A DNA stretch of 64,000 nt from Aestuariibaculum suncheonense (GTDB taxonomy: Bacteria; Bacteroidota; Bacteroidia; Flavobacteriales; Flavobacteriaceae). The position numbers were made by a program, and so were the translations under genes. Below the pieces are notes generated by a model. That model did no database searches and had not been told where the DNA came from. It was given only the letters and a program-made list of their open reading frames with translations. The stretch covers positions 554,783-618,782 of the forward strand of contig NZ_JACVXC010000001.1 of NCBI RefSeq assembly GCF_014596935.1. Direction: 5' to 3'. This document shows, piece after piece, positions 1 to 8,859 of the stretch; positions within the stretch are counted from its first letter, which is position 1, and every line of letters begins with the position of its first letter.

Positions 1-547
1 ATGGAGTGAAATCGGTTTGAATACCCAAGATGTAATCTTCAAATGAGGTAAAACCCCCTAAAACACCTGCAGCTATTCCCCCTAAAATACCTAAAAACAT
101 ACCAATTGCAATAACAAAAGGATAAAGCATTAAGGCAACTGTTTTAGGGAGGATAAGGTAGTTTAAAGAGTTGATTCCCATAACTTCTAAAGCATCTATT
201 TGTTCGGTAACACGCATGGTTCCTATACTTGATGTTATGAACGATCCTACTTTTCCGGCCATAATAATGGAGGTGAACGTAGGGGCAAATTCTAGTATAA
301 TTGATTGTCTAGTAGCAAAACCAACCAAGTATTTAGGAATTAAAGGATTGTCTATATTTAAAGCTGTTTGAATGGTAATAACCCCACCAACAAAAAATGA
401 GATAAAGGCAACAATACCTATCGAGCCTATAACTAAATCATCAATATCTTTAAGTATTAATGTTTTCATTACCGACCACTTTGTTGGTTTGCGAAACATA
501 TTAACAATCATCAAGGAGTATGCGCCAATATTATGTAGATAAGTCAT
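1..547 (-). CDS. mlaE: MlaE-family ABC transporter permease (3' end cut by the window)
   Basis: Translating the minus strand from the ATG at 547 gives 182 codons and then runs off the window edge, so roughly the last quarter of the protein is missing. The product is a permease of the MlaE type, the inner-membrane subunit of the ABC system that moves phospholipids between the membranes to keep the outer membrane asymmetric. Visible family traits are the hydrophobic stretch rich in Gly and Ile (IGIVAFISFFVGGVITIQTA), then an Arg/Glu-rich segment before 'ITSSIGTMRVTEQIDALEVMGI', which is the typical conserved MlaE core. The ATPase (MlaF) and MCE protein (MlaD) genes usually follow and would lie outside the window. 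The gene is divergent from the phosphatase gene. Identification is firm; the start is the first ATG in frame. Confidence 0.88.
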   Translation of the reverse strand, partial: MTYLHNIGAYSLMIVNMFRKPTKWSVMKTLILKDIDDLVIGSIGIVAFISFFVGGVITIQTALNIDNPLIPKYLVGFATRQSIILEFAPTFTSIIMAGKVGSFITSSIGTMRVTEQIDALEVMGINSLNYLILPKTVALMLYPFVIAIGMFLGILGGIAAGVLGGFTSFEDYILGIQTDFTP

Positions 548-627
548 ATGAAAAATTAATAGTGCTAAAGTAAAAAAAAGTAACAGGTAATTAACGTTAA
601 ATTTAAATTATGATTTCATATAATAAG

Positions 628-635
628 TATTTTTG
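628..635 (+). promoter_or_regulatory. Probable -7 promoter element of the phosphatase-nuclease unit
   Basis: TATTTTTG matches the Bacteroidetes -7 consensus TAnnTTTG and lies 23 nt before the ATG at 659. I could not find a clear TTTG element at the right distance upstream, so only half of the promoter is supported. Confidence 0.4.
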
Positions 636-658
636 GCATCTTTATAAAAAATTTTAGC

Positions 659-2329
659 ATGAAAAAAATTTCCACTCTTTTATCAGTAGCAATATTTGCT
701 TTAGCGTGTAAAGCGCAGGAGCAACCTCGGGTGTCGCAAACTAAAGAAGCATCGTCTTATTATTTTAATCATAAACCTAAATTAGTCGTAGGTATTATAG
801 TAGATCAAATGCGTTATGATTATTTAACGCGCTTTTATACAAAGTATGGTGAAGGTGGATTTAAACGTATGATGAATGAAGGGTTTAACTGTAAAAACAA
901 TCACTTTAATTACGTGCCAACCAAAACAGCGCCAGGTCATGCTTCGGTATTTTCTGGAACTACGCCAAAATATCATGGTATTATAGCTAATGATTGGTAT
1001 GACAAAGATTTGAAAAAATCAGTGTATTGTGCTGGAGATGAAAGTGTGAATCCTGTGGGAACAACTAGTAATGCAGGTAAAATGTCACCGCACCGTATGA
1101 CCACCACAACGTTTGCAGATGAAAATAGATTATTCACGCAAATGCGTGGAAAATCTATAGGGATTTCTGTAAAAGATCGTGGAGCGATTTTGCCTGCTGG
1201 GCATTCAGCAAATGCAGCATATTGGTTCTATGGAAAAGATCAGGGTGATTTTATTACCAGTACATATTACATGAATACTTTACCTCAATGGGTTCAGGAT
1301 TTTAACGATTCAGATGTTGCCGACTCGTATTTAAAACCTTGGGAAACTTATTACGATATTGAAACGTATACCGAAAGTGGAACCGATTTAAATGATTTTG
1401 AAGAAGGTTTTAAAGGAAAGGAAACAGCAACATTTCCATATGATTTAGGCAGTTTAAAAGACAAAAATGGAGGATTCGATATTATAAAAGGAACGGCTTA
1501 CGGAAATAGTATAGTCGCCGATTTTGCTATTGCGGCTTTAACGGGAGAACAATTAGGACAAGATGAACATACCGATGTGTTAACGGTTAGTTTTTCAAGT
1601 ACCGATTATGTTGGCCATAATTTCGGTGTAAATTCAAAGGAAATTGAAGATACTTATATTCGTTTAGATATAGATTTAGAGCGTTTCTTTAAAGCTTTAG
1701 ATGAAAAAGTAGGTAAAGGAAATTACACCGTGTTTTTAACTGCCGATCACGCTGCTGTTGATGTGCCAGCATATTTGCAGAGTGTAAAAATTCCTGCGGG
1801 TTACGTAAAAGCCAAAGAAGAAAGAGTGCAAATGGAGACCTTTTTACAGAAAAAATACGGAGCAAATTTTATAGAGAATATCAGTAACAATCAGGTGTTT
1901 TTAAATCGTACTAAAATTGCAGAAATGAACTTAGAGTTAGAAGATGTTCAGGGCGCTTTAGTGAACGAAATCATTAGTTACGAGAATATTTATAAAGCGT
2001 TTTCGGCAACAACAATGAGTACAACGTCTTTTCCTATAGGTCTCGAGGCTTTACTACAAAAAGGTTATAACCAAAAGCGTTCCGGAGATGTTATTTTTGA
2101 ATACAATGCCGCCTATATTTCTTATGGAAGAAAAGGATCTACGCATGGATCTGGATTTGATTACGATACACATGTGCCGTTATTATTCTTCGGAAAAGGT
2201 ATTAAGCACGGACAGACTTTTGAAAAAACAGAAATTACCGATATTGCTCCAACGGTATCAGCGCTTTTAGATATTAGTTTCCCGAATGGAGCCATTATTG
2301 GTCAACCTTTAGAATTTGTTTTAGAGTAA
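659..2329 (+). CDS. pafA: PafA-type alkaline phosphatase, exported
   Basis: This 556-residue protein belongs to the alkaline phosphatase superfamily and resembles the PafA enzyme of Elizabethkingia, a calcium-independent phosphomonoesterase of broad range. An N-terminal signal peptide (about residues 1-19, ending ACKA|QEQ) sends it to the periplasm or surface; Cys17 could make it a lipoprotein, but the lipobox is poor. The family's catalytic parts are all visible: Asp49 in VDQMRYDY as a zinc ligand, Thr90 in KTAPGHA as nucleophile, Asn111, the Lys172-x-Arg174 pair in VKDRGA, the STDYVGHNFG and TADHA metal motifs, and a late His in YDTHVPLLF. The nuclease gene follows after one base, which suggests a joint role in taking phosphate from nucleic acids. 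A possible -7 promoter element sits just upstream. Confidence 0.9.
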   Translation: MKKISTLLSVAIFALACKAQEQPRVSQTKEASSYYFNHKPKLVVGIIVDQMRYDYLTRFYTKYGEGGFKRMMNEGFNCKNNHFNYVPTKTAPGHASVFSGTTPKYHGIIANDWYDKDLKKSVYCAGDESVNPVGTTSNAGKMSPHRMTTTTFADENRLFTQMRGKSIGISVKDRGAILPAGHSANAAYWFYGKDQGDFITSTYYMNTLPQWVQDFNDSDVADSYLKPWETYYDIETYTESGTDLNDFEEGFKGKETATFPYDLGSLKDKNGGFDIIKGTAYGNSIVADFAIAALTGEQLGQDEHTDVLTVSFSSTDYVGHNFGVNSKEIEDTYIRLDIDLERFFKALDEKVGKGNYTVFLTADHAAVDVPAYLQSVKIPAGYVKAKEERVQMETFLQKKYGANFIENISNNQVFLNRTKIAEMNLELEDVQGALVNEIISYENIYKAFSATTMSTTSFPIGLEALLQKGYNQKRSGDVIFEYNAAYISYGRKGSTHGSGFDYDTHVPLLFFGKGIKHGQTFEKTEITDIAPTVSALLDISFPNGAIIGQPLEFVLE

Positions 2330-2330
2330 T

Positions 2331-3137
2331 TTGAGAAATAAAAAAATATATACACTATTAGCCGTTGTACTTGTTTTAGGGGTTTATGGTTACGAACACT
2401 TTTTAAAAGTTGAAGAGAAGACCGAAAGAGTTGAGCAAGGTAAAGCAGAAAAGTCTGAAACTAACGAATATTTTCTGCCAACAAGTACAACGGGGCAAAT
2501 AGTGCATCACGAAGGTTATTCGTTAAGTTATAATGAAGCTTTTGAACAAGCCGAATGGGTGGCTTACGAATTAAAAAAGTCGCATTTATCGCAAACTAAT
2601 TTTAAGCGCCCTTATTTTGAAATAGATGAAGCTGTAAAAAGCGGAGCAGCACATTGGCGTAATTATAAAAACTCAGGGTACGATAAAGGACATTTATGCC
2701 CGGCAGGTGATAGACGTTATAGTCAGGCAGCTCACGATGAAACGTTTTTAACCAGTAATATTAGTCCGCAGGAACATCAGTTTAATGCAGGTATTTGGAA
2801 CACCCTGGAACAGAAAGTGCGTTACTGGGCCAGAAAATACGATGGCGTTTTTGTGGTTACCGGGGGCGTACTTCAACAAGGTTTAAAAACTATTGGAAGT
2901 GAACACGTAGCTGTGCCAAATCAGTTTTACAAAGTGTTAATCGATATGAATTCTGGACAACCTAAAATGATTGCGTTTTTAATGCCTCATAAAGATTCTA
3001 ACAGACCTTTATACGATTTTGTGGTTTCGGTAGATTCTATTGAAAAACTAACCAAAATCGATTTCTTTCCGGAGTTAGATGATGCTATTGAAAATAAATT
3101 GGAAGCCTCAAGTAGTTATAAAGATTGGAGTTTTTAA
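2331..3137 (+). CDS. DNA/RNA non-specific endonuclease, membrane-anchored or secreted
   Basis: This 268-residue protein is a nuclease of the NucA/EndA (beta-beta-alpha-metal) family, which cuts DNA and RNA without sequence preference. Residues 6-19 form one hydrophobic segment, so it is exported or anchored by its N-terminus. The catalytic motif is YDKGHLCPAGDRR with the general-base His121; the usual motif reads DRGH, here DKGH. The metal-binding Asn lies in TSNISPQEHQFNAGIWN. The start is a TTG one base after the phosphatase stop codon. An in-frame TAG at 2322-2324 rules out a longer form, and the next ATG would remove the catalytic core. The layout implies translational coupling to pafA. 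Likely job: break down extracellular nucleic acid so that the phosphatase can release phosphate (inference). Confidence 0.87.
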   Translation: MRNKKIYTLLAVVLVLGVYGYEHFLKVEEKTERVEQGKAEKSETNEYFLPTSTTGQIVHHEGYSLSYNEAFEQAEWVAYELKKSHLSQTNFKRPYFEIDEAVKSGAAHWRNYKNSGYDKGHLCPAGDRRYSQAAHDETFLTSNISPQEHQFNAGIWNTLEQKVRYWARKYDGVFVVTGGVLQQGLKTIGSEHVAVPNQFYKVLIDMNSGQPKMIAFLMPHKDSNRPLYDFVVSVDSIEKLTKIDFFPELDDAIENKLEASSSYKDWSF

Positions 3138-3358
3138 GGCTGAAGAGGTTCAGTTTGCTGTCCCAGAATATAAGTCGCTCGTCCAGAGCTGATACAGCAG
3201 CCTTTATGTTGATGGGAATCATCAGTTGAGTTATTAGGAGCAACACAGTTTTGTTGACCTTCATTTTTGCCAACTTCAATAATCGCTGGGGTAGAATCCT
3301 CTTTTGTAATAAAGAAGATGCCAATGCTGCAAAGTAGTAAAAACACCAGTATTTTCAT
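3134..3358 (-). CDS. Small exported Cys/His-containing protein, unknown function
   Basis: A 74-residue frame that starts with a hydrophobic signal or anchor segment (MKILVFLLLCSIGIFF) followed by a polar tail with the cluster HQHKGCCISSGRATYI. I do not recognise the family. The HxHxGCC group looks able to bind metal or form disulphides outside the cytoplasm, but this is inference. It converges with the nuclease gene and overlaps its last four bases. Another minus-strand frame (3085-3324) covers the same DNA but lacks a plausible N-terminus and reaches deeper into the nuclease gene, so I prefer this one. It could still be non-coding. Confidence 0.5.
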   Translation of the reverse strand: MKILVFLLLCSIGIFFITKEDSTPAIIEVGKNEGQQNCVAPNNSTDDSHQHKGCCISSGRATYILGQQTEPLQP

Positions 3359-3422
3359 TGTGTTAGAAGAGGCTTTAAATACGGATTCAAATTACATATT
3401 TTTTGAAGAATAACCAAAGAAT

Positions 3423-4298
3423 TTAATTCGAACTGAATTTATTCAGCATGCCTTTCCAACGTAAATTGCGAATAAACTGACCTTCTTCAACGGAAACTAA
3501 TGGTTCTATCTTATTTCTTTTGGCTTTAAAATAACCCGCCATATAATCTTTGAATAAAGAAACACTTTTCTTTTTATAAGCTAATTTTAACGCCGAAATT
3601 AAGGTAATGGTAAAACCGTAACGCATTTTGTACATGGCTTCACCTTGTAAGTATTTCGAGGCTTTATTGTAGCTGATTCCGGTAGGTTTTAAATGTTTAA
3701 CATGTAGTGATTCGTCGGTTAAAATAGACCAACCATAATATTTAGCCAAAAGTTCATCAACCGTATCCCAACCCATTGAAGGTTTTAATTTGCCGATTTG
3801 TAAAAAACAATCTTTAGTATAAGCTTTTAAAGCCCCACGAATATGGTCTTTGTTGGTTAAGTTTTCTAAAACCCAATCGCTATTTTTTTCAATATAACAG
3901 AATCCGGCTGCCATACCCAGTTTTGGGTTGTTTTTAAAATGATTGGCAATTTGTTCTAAATAGTTTTCGGGAAAAATCAGGTCGGCATCGAACTTACAAA
4001 TGATGTCGTAATCATCATCTAAAACCTCATAACCTTTATAAAAAGCACTGATGATTTTAGAACCTGGTAAATGTTTGTCTGAGGATTTTGAATTTACTAG
4101 CTGAATCCAATTGTGTTTTGAAATATAAGATTCAACGATAGTCTGGGTATTGTCGGTAGAATTATCATTAACAATTACAAGACGTTTTGGTAGTAAGGTT
4201 TGTTTCGTTAACGATTCTAACGTAAGACCAATAGAATCTTCTTCGTTATGAGCCGGTATGATGATGTAGAAATTCAAAATTGAAGTTTTAAGTTTCAA
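3423..4298 (-). CDS. Glycosyltransferase family 2
   Basis: A 291-residue GT-A fold glycosyltransferase. It begins almost at once with the nucleotide-sugar binding strand FYIIIPAHNEEDSIG, followed by VIVNDNSTDNT and the metal-binding Asp motif CKFDADLIFPENY, which together are the family 2 signature. No membrane helix is obvious, so it probably works at the cytoplasmic face of the inner membrane. The acceptor cannot be read from the sequence. It is the last gene of a three-gene unit: the methyltransferase stop is two bases upstream of its ATG, and the ketosynthase-like gene precedes that. This set suggests assembly of a lipid-linked or glycosylated surface molecule (inference). Confidence 0.88.
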   Translation of the reverse strand: MKLKTSILNFYIIIPAHNEEDSIGLTLESLTKQTLLPKRLVIVNDNSTDNTQTIVESYISKHNWIQLVNSKSSDKHLPGSKIISAFYKGYEVLDDDYDIICKFDADLIFPENYLEQIANHFKNNPKLGMAAGFCYIEKNSDWVLENLTNKDHIRGALKAYTKDCFLQIGKLKPSMGWDTVDELLAKYYGWSILTDESLHVKHLKPTGISYNKASKYLQGEAMYKMRYGFTITLISALKLAYKKKSVSLFKDYMAGYFKAKRNKIEPLVSVEEGQFIRNLRWKGMLNKFSSN

Positions 4299-4300
4299 AG

Positions 4301-4822
4301 TTAAACTCTTTCAGCGTAAACAATATAATATCGAGGGGTAAACCAGCGTAAAATTGGACGGATACCTAATTTTTTAGTTGGATTTGTCCATTTTTTACGG
4401 TCTAAAATTTTCCAACCGGCTTTTTCCAGTAACCAGTCGAATTGCCAGTCTTCAAATTCATGGTAATGTCTGTCCAGCATATCGGTTTTACTTCTATATG
4501 CTGAAGAAAACCATAATTTAAGCGGAACGCTAGCCACTAATTTATCCGTTTGAATAGATTTTAAAACCGTAAACGGGGATAAGAGATGCTCGAAAATTTC
4601 GAAAGCGGTCACGACATCTGCAGAAGAATTTTGAATGGTTGAGGTATCGATATCTAAATCTTCACCTTTAGTGTTTTCAACAGTGTAACCTTGTTGTAAC
4701 ATAATTTCAGAAAACGGATTAACAACCCCTAAATCTAGAATAGTTTCAGAGGGTGATACATGTTTTCTTAGAAATTCAAGTGTATGTTTAAAGCGTTTGT
4801 TAGGAAATGTGTTTTCGTACAT
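4301..4822 (-). CDS. Class I SAM-dependent methyltransferase
   Basis: A short (173-residue) methyltransferase with a Rossmann-type fold. Motif I is ETILDLGVVNPFSE, in which the usual DxGxGxG glycines are partly replaced, and the post-motif region AFEIFEHLLSP matches the 'EVLEHL' segment of many UbiE/Methyltransf_11 relatives. The C-terminal half holds the sequence HYHEFEDWQFDWLLEKAGW, common in small methyltransferases found in polysaccharide and lipid clusters. The substrate is unknown. The gene starts 27 bases after the ketosynthase-like gene and ends two bases before the glycosyltransferase, so the three are almost certainly co-transcribed. Confidence 0.78.
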   Translation of the reverse strand: MYENTFPNKRFKHTLEFLRKHVSPSETILDLGVVNPFSEIMLQQGYTVENTKGEDLDIDTSTIQNSSADVVTAFEIFEHLLSPFTVLKSIQTDKLVASVPLKLWFSSAYRSKTDMLDRHYHEFEDWQFDWLLEKAGWKILDRKKWTNPTKKLGIRPILRWFTPRYYIVYAERV

Positions 4823-4849
4823 TTGGGCATTTTCGCTTTAGCGGCGATA

Positions 4850-5908
4850 TTAATATTTGTAAACAATAGCATTAATGTGCATTCCTGCACCAACACTTGC
4901 AAATATAATAACATCACCTTTGTTAAGGCTATGGTTTTCCAATTTATTATTCTTAACCAAATCGAAAAGTGTAGGAACCGTAGCCACTGAACTATTACCT
5001 AAAGTTTGTATACTCATAGGCATAATATGTTCCGGAATTTCGGTACGATATAATCGATAAAAGCGTTTTAAAATCGCCTCATCCATTTTTTCATTGGCTT
5101 GATGGATAAAAATTTTCTTAACGTCTTTAATGTCGACACCACTGGCATCTAGACAGCTTTGCATAGCTTTAGGAACATTAGTCAGGGCGAATTCGTAAAT
5201 TTTACGACCATCCATTTTAATGTAACGGGTGTCTTTATCTAAGGCTTGATTGTTTGAATTTCCAAAGTAGAGGAAGTAGGCCTCATCATAAGTGAAGCTT
5301 GCTGTTTCATGGGCTAAAATACCACCTTCGTCATTGGTTGCTTCAATAATTGTTGCTCCGGCACCATCAGAAAAAATCATGGAATCTCGATCGTGTTTAT
5401 CCACAACACGCGATAAGGTTTCCGATCCGATCACCAAACAGCGTTTCGCCATACCGGCTTTTATGAACGCTTGCGCTTGAATAACACCTTCTATCCAACC
5501 AGGACATCCAAAAAGAATATCGTAAGCGATGCATTTTGGGTTTTTAATTCGTAAACTATGTTTAATACGGGCAGCCAGAGAAGGTAGTACATCACTTTGT
5601 ATGGTGCTGTGTTTTACATCACCAAAGTTGTGAGCTACTATGATATAATCTAAAGTTTCAGGGTCTATCTTTGCATCAGCAATGGCACATTCGGCAGCAA
5701 AAAAACCTAAATCTGAAGAGTTTAAATGAGGTTTGGCATAACGACGTTCAGCAATACCTGTTATGGCTTTAAACTTTTCGATAATCAGTTCATTGGGATG
5801 GTTGATAACCGATCCGTCTGTGTTAAGAAATTGATGCTGGTGGAATGCATCGTTTTTTTCTATAGTATCAGGGATGTAGCTGCCTGATCCTGTAATTTTT
5901 ATATTCAT
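4850..5908 (-). CDS. FabH-like 3-oxoacyl-ACP synthase III family protein
   Basis: A 352-residue thiolase-fold enzyme of the ketosynthase III family. The catalytic triad is intact: Cys135 in FGCPGWIEG, His269 in IFIHQAN, and Asn305 in LGNSSVATVP. Canonical FabH starts fatty-acid synthesis from acetyl-CoA and malonyl-ACP. This copy is longer than typical FabH (about 320 residues), and it sits with a methyltransferase and a glycosyltransferase rather than with fab or plsX genes, so a role in a special lipid or polyketide-like product is more likely than housekeeping initiation (inference). A long perfect inverted repeat ends six bases before the start codon and may end gcvP transcription or control this gene. 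Confidence 0.85.
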   Translation of the reverse strand: MNIKITGSGSYIPDTIEKNDAFHQHQFLNTDGSVINHPNELIIEKFKAITGIAERRYAKPHLNSSDLGFFAAECAIADAKIDPETLDYIIVAHNFGDVKHSTIQSDVLPSLAARIKHSLRIKNPKCIAYDILFGCPGWIEGVIQAQAFIKAGMAKRCLVIGSETLSRVVDKHDRDSMIFSDGAGATIIEATNDEGGILAHETASFTYDEAYFLYFGNSNNQALDKDTRYIKMDGRKIYEFALTNVPKAMQSCLDASGVDIKDVKKIFIHQANEKMDEAILKRFYRLYRTEIPEHIMPMSIQTLGNSSVATVPTLFDLVKNNKLENHSLNKGDVIIFASVGAGMHINAIVYKY

Positions 5909-5914
5909 AAAAAG

Positions 5915-5973
5915 AAATTGCCTTTTATTTTTAGCTGTATACGAATATACTAGCTTTAAATAAAAGGCAATTT
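5915..5973 (-). terminator. Long hairpin between gcvP and the ketosynthase-like gene
   Basis: Two perfect 16-base arms (AAATTGCCTTTTATTT at 5915-5930 and its complement at 5958-5973) flank a 27-base loop in which two AGCT words can pair further. On the minus strand the hairpin is followed by a T-rich run reaching the next start codon at 5908. It fits an intrinsic terminator for gcvP, but its closeness to the next gene also allows attenuation or control of ribosome access. Confidence 0.6.
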
Positions 5974-6009
5974 TATTATTGAACTATTTTACGATGTTCA
6001 ACGCCTGTT

Positions 6010-8859
6010 TTAAGCTTCAATGTAAGCTTCAATAGGCGCACAAGAACACACTAAATTTCTATCTCCAAAGGCATCGTCTACACGTCTAACACTTGGCCAG
6101 AATTTATTATCAGCGATATAATCTAGTGGATAAGCTGCGGTTTCTCGAGTGTATGGTAAGTCCCAAGTATCAGCTGTCAACATGGCTAATGTATGAGGAG
6201 CATTTTTTAATACGTTGTTTTTATCTTCTGCAGTAGCAGCTTCGATTTCTTTTCTGATTGAAATCATGGCATCACAGAAACGGTCTAACTCCGCTAAATC
6301 TTCAGATTCAGTAGGTTCAATCATTAAAGTTCCAGCAACTGGGAAAGATACTGTTGGCGCATGGAAACCGTAGTCCATTAAACGCTTAGCGATATCTCCA
6401 ACTTCAATGCCTTTTTCTTTGAATGCACGACAGTCAACAATCATTTCGTGTGCAGCTCTTCCACATTCTCCAGTATAAAGAATCGGGTAGTGTCCTTCAA
6501 AACGAGCTTTCATATAGTTCGCATTCAAGATAGCGTTTTCAGTAGCACTTTTCAATCCTTTAGCACCCATCATAGTGATATAGCCATAAGAAATTAAGCA
6601 TACTAAAGCAGATCCATAAGGCGCAGATGAAATAGCAGTAATTGCCTGATCACCACCAACGTTTAAGATTGGGTTAGTTGGTAAGAATGGAACTAATTTT
6701 TCGTTCACACAGATTGGTCCAACACCAGGTCCACCACCACCGTGAGGGATGGCGAATGTTTTATGTAAGTTTAAGTGACAAACGTCGGCTCCAATTGTTG
6801 CAGGGTTTGTTAAACCTACCTGAGCATTCATGTTAGCACCATCCATATATACTAATCCTCCGTTATCGTGGATTAATTGCGTGATTTCAATGATAGATGA
6901 TTCGTAAACTCCGTGAGTTGAAGGATACGTTACCATTAAACAAGATAAGTCATCTTTGTGCTCGATAGCTTTTGCTCTCAAATCCTCCACATCGATGTTT
7001 CCTTCTGGAGTTGTTTTAGTAACGATAATCTTCATTCCAGCCATAGCAGCAGAAGCAGGATTTGTTCCGTGAGCTGAAGATGGAATTAAACATACGTTAC
7101 GGTGTCCTTCACCACGTGACATATGGTAAGCACGGATTGCCATTAAACCAGCATACTCTCCTTGAGCTCCTGAGTTTGGTTGTAACGTTGTACCAGCAAA
7201 TCCAGTGATTACGTTTAATTGTTGCTCTAATTTTTTAAGCATGGTGATGTATCCTTCTGCTTGCTCAACTGGAGCGAATGGGTGAATGCTGTTCCAGTTT
7301 GGCATTGATAATGGCAACATTTCAGAAGCAGCATTTAACTTCATTGTACAAGAACCTAAAGAAATCATAGAATGGTTTAATGATAAATCTTTACGCTCTA
7401 ATTTTTTGATGTAACGCATCAACTGGCTTTCAGAGTGATGGTTATTGAATACATCGTGCGTTAAGAAAGAAGAGGTTCTTTCTAAAGAAGCAGGTAATTG
7501 ACTAGCCGTTGATAATTCAGCAACTGTGAAAGCCTCTTTACCTATAGCTTCAGCAAAAATCGCGATGATTTGGTTGATATCGTTGATAGAAGTTGTTTCG
7601 TTGAATGAGATAGAAATAGTTTCTGCATTTACATAGAAGAAGTTAACTTCGTTTCTTTCAGCAACAGCTTTTACTTTTTGAGCGTCAGCTTTTACTAAAA
7701 TTGTATCAAAATATGCAGTGTTCGTTTGGAAAACACCTAATTTATTTAAAGCATCAGCAGTTGTTACAGCCGAAGCGTGAACTTTGTTTGCGATGTATTG
7801 TAATCCTTTTGGACCGTGGTAAACAGCATACATACCAGCCATAACTGCTAATAATACTTGAGCAGTACAGATGTTTGAAGTTGCTTTTTCACGTTTGATG
7901 TGTTGCTCACGAGTTCCTAAAGCCATACGTAATGCACGGTTTCCATTAGCATCGATAGAAACACCGATGATACGACCTGGCATTGAACGTTTGTATTCTT
8001 CTTTAGTAGCAAAGTAAGCAGCGTGAGGACCTCCGTAACCCATTGGTACACCAAAACGTTGTGTAGTACCAACAACAACAGCAGCTCCCATTTCTCCTGG
8101 AGACGTTAACGTAGCTAACGATAAAATATCAGCCGCAACAGCTACTTTAATGTCGTTTTCTGCAGCTTTAGCCATAAAGGCACTATAGTCGTTTACTTGT
8201 CCGTATTTACCAGGATATTGAAGGATAGCTCCAAAGAATTCGTAAGAGAAATCGAAAGTTTCGTGGTTTCCAACAACCAATTCAATTCCAACTGGAGTAG
8301 AGCGTGTTTGTAATATAGATAGAGTTTGGGGTAAAATTTCTTCAGAAACGAAGAATTTATTCACGTTATTTTTCTTTTGATCACGTGTTCTAACATCGAA
8401 CAATAATGACATAGCTTCTGCAGCTGCAGTTCCTTCGTCAAGTAACGAAGCATTTGCAATTTCCATTCCTGAAAGTTCTGTAACTACAGTTTGGAAGTTT
8501 AAGATAGCCTCTAAACGTCCTTGAGCAATCTCAGCCTGGTATGGCGTGTAAGCCGTGTACCATCCTGGATTTTCAAAGATGTTTCTTTGAATTGCAGCAG
8601 GAACGATAGTAGGGTGGTACCCTAAACCGATATACGATTTGAAAACTTTGTTCTTTTTACCTAATTCCATGATATGAGCAGCATACTCATATTCAGACAT
8701 TGGTTCATCTAAGTCTAAATCATTTTTTAACTTAATATCATCAGGTAAAGTTTCGTAAATCAACTGGTCTAAAGAGTCTACACCAATAGTTTGTAACATT
8801 TGGTTTTGTTCCTCTTCTCTAGGTCCAATGTGACGCAATGCGAAAGCGTTTGTATTCAT
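6010..8859 (-). CDS. gcvP: Glycine dehydrogenase (decarboxylating), P-protein of the glycine cleavage system
   Basis: A 949-residue single-chain P-protein, the normal length for the fused form (homologous N- and C-terminal halves in one chain). It decarboxylates glycine with pyridoxal phosphate and passes the aminomethyl group to the lipoyl arm of GcvH. The PLP-binding lysine is Lys700 in HLNLHKTFAIPHGGGGPG, followed by the glycine-rich loop typical of the family. The N-terminus (AFALRHIGPREEE) matches the conserved start of P-proteins. gcvT and gcvH are not next to it, so the system is dispersed here, as is usual in Bacteroidota. It is transcribed alone, with a strong hairpin downstream. A CAAAnnTA word (8887-8894), the complement of a -7 element, lies just upstream of the start. 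Confidence 0.97.
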   Translation of the reverse strand: MNTNAFALRHIGPREEEQNQMLQTIGVDSLDQLIYETLPDDIKLKNDLDLDEPMSEYEYAAHIMELGKKNKVFKSYIGLGYHPTIVPAAIQRNIFENPGWYTAYTPYQAEIAQGRLEAILNFQTVVTELSGMEIANASLLDEGTAAAEAMSLLFDVRTRDQKKNNVNKFFVSEEILPQTLSILQTRSTPVGIELVVGNHETFDFSYEFFGAILQYPGKYGQVNDYSAFMAKAAENDIKVAVAADILSLATLTSPGEMGAAVVVGTTQRFGVPMGYGGPHAAYFATKEEYKRSMPGRIIGVSIDANGNRALRMALGTREQHIKREKATSNICTAQVLLAVMAGMYAVYHGPKGLQYIANKVHASAVTTADALNKLGVFQTNTAYFDTILVKADAQKVKAVAERNEVNFFYVNAETISISFNETTSINDINQIIAIFAEAIGKEAFTVAELSTASQLPASLERTSSFLTHDVFNNHHSESQLMRYIKKLERKDLSLNHSMISLGSCTMKLNAASEMLPLSMPNWNSIHPFAPVEQAEGYITMLKKLEQQLNVITGFAGTTLQPNSGAQGEYAGLMAIRAYHMSRGEGHRNVCLIPSSAHGTNPASAAMAGMKIIVTKTTPEGNIDVEDLRAKAIEHKDDLSCLMVTYPSTHGVYESSIIEITQLIHDNGGLVYMDGANMNAQVGLTNPATIGADVCHLNLHKTFAIPHGGGGPGVGPICVNEKLVPFLPTNPILNVGGDQAITAISSAPYGSALVCLISYGYITMMGAKGLKSATENAILNANYMKARFEGHYPILYTGECGRAAHEMIVDCRAFKEKGIEVGDIAKRLMDYGFHAPTVSFPVAGTLMIEPTESEDLAELDRFCDAMISIRKEIEAATAEDKNNVLKNAPHTLAMLTADTWDLPYTRETAAYPLDYIADNKFWPSVRRVDDAFGDRNLVCSCAPIEAYIEA

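Noticed and set aside
171-371. Plus-strand open frame of 66 codons
   Set aside because: It lies antisense to the clear MlaE permease frame and has no family features.
3085-3324. Alternative minus-strand frame of 79 codons near the nuclease end
   Set aside because: It overlaps the nuclease by over 50 bases and lacks the signal-like N-terminus of the frame at 3134-3358.
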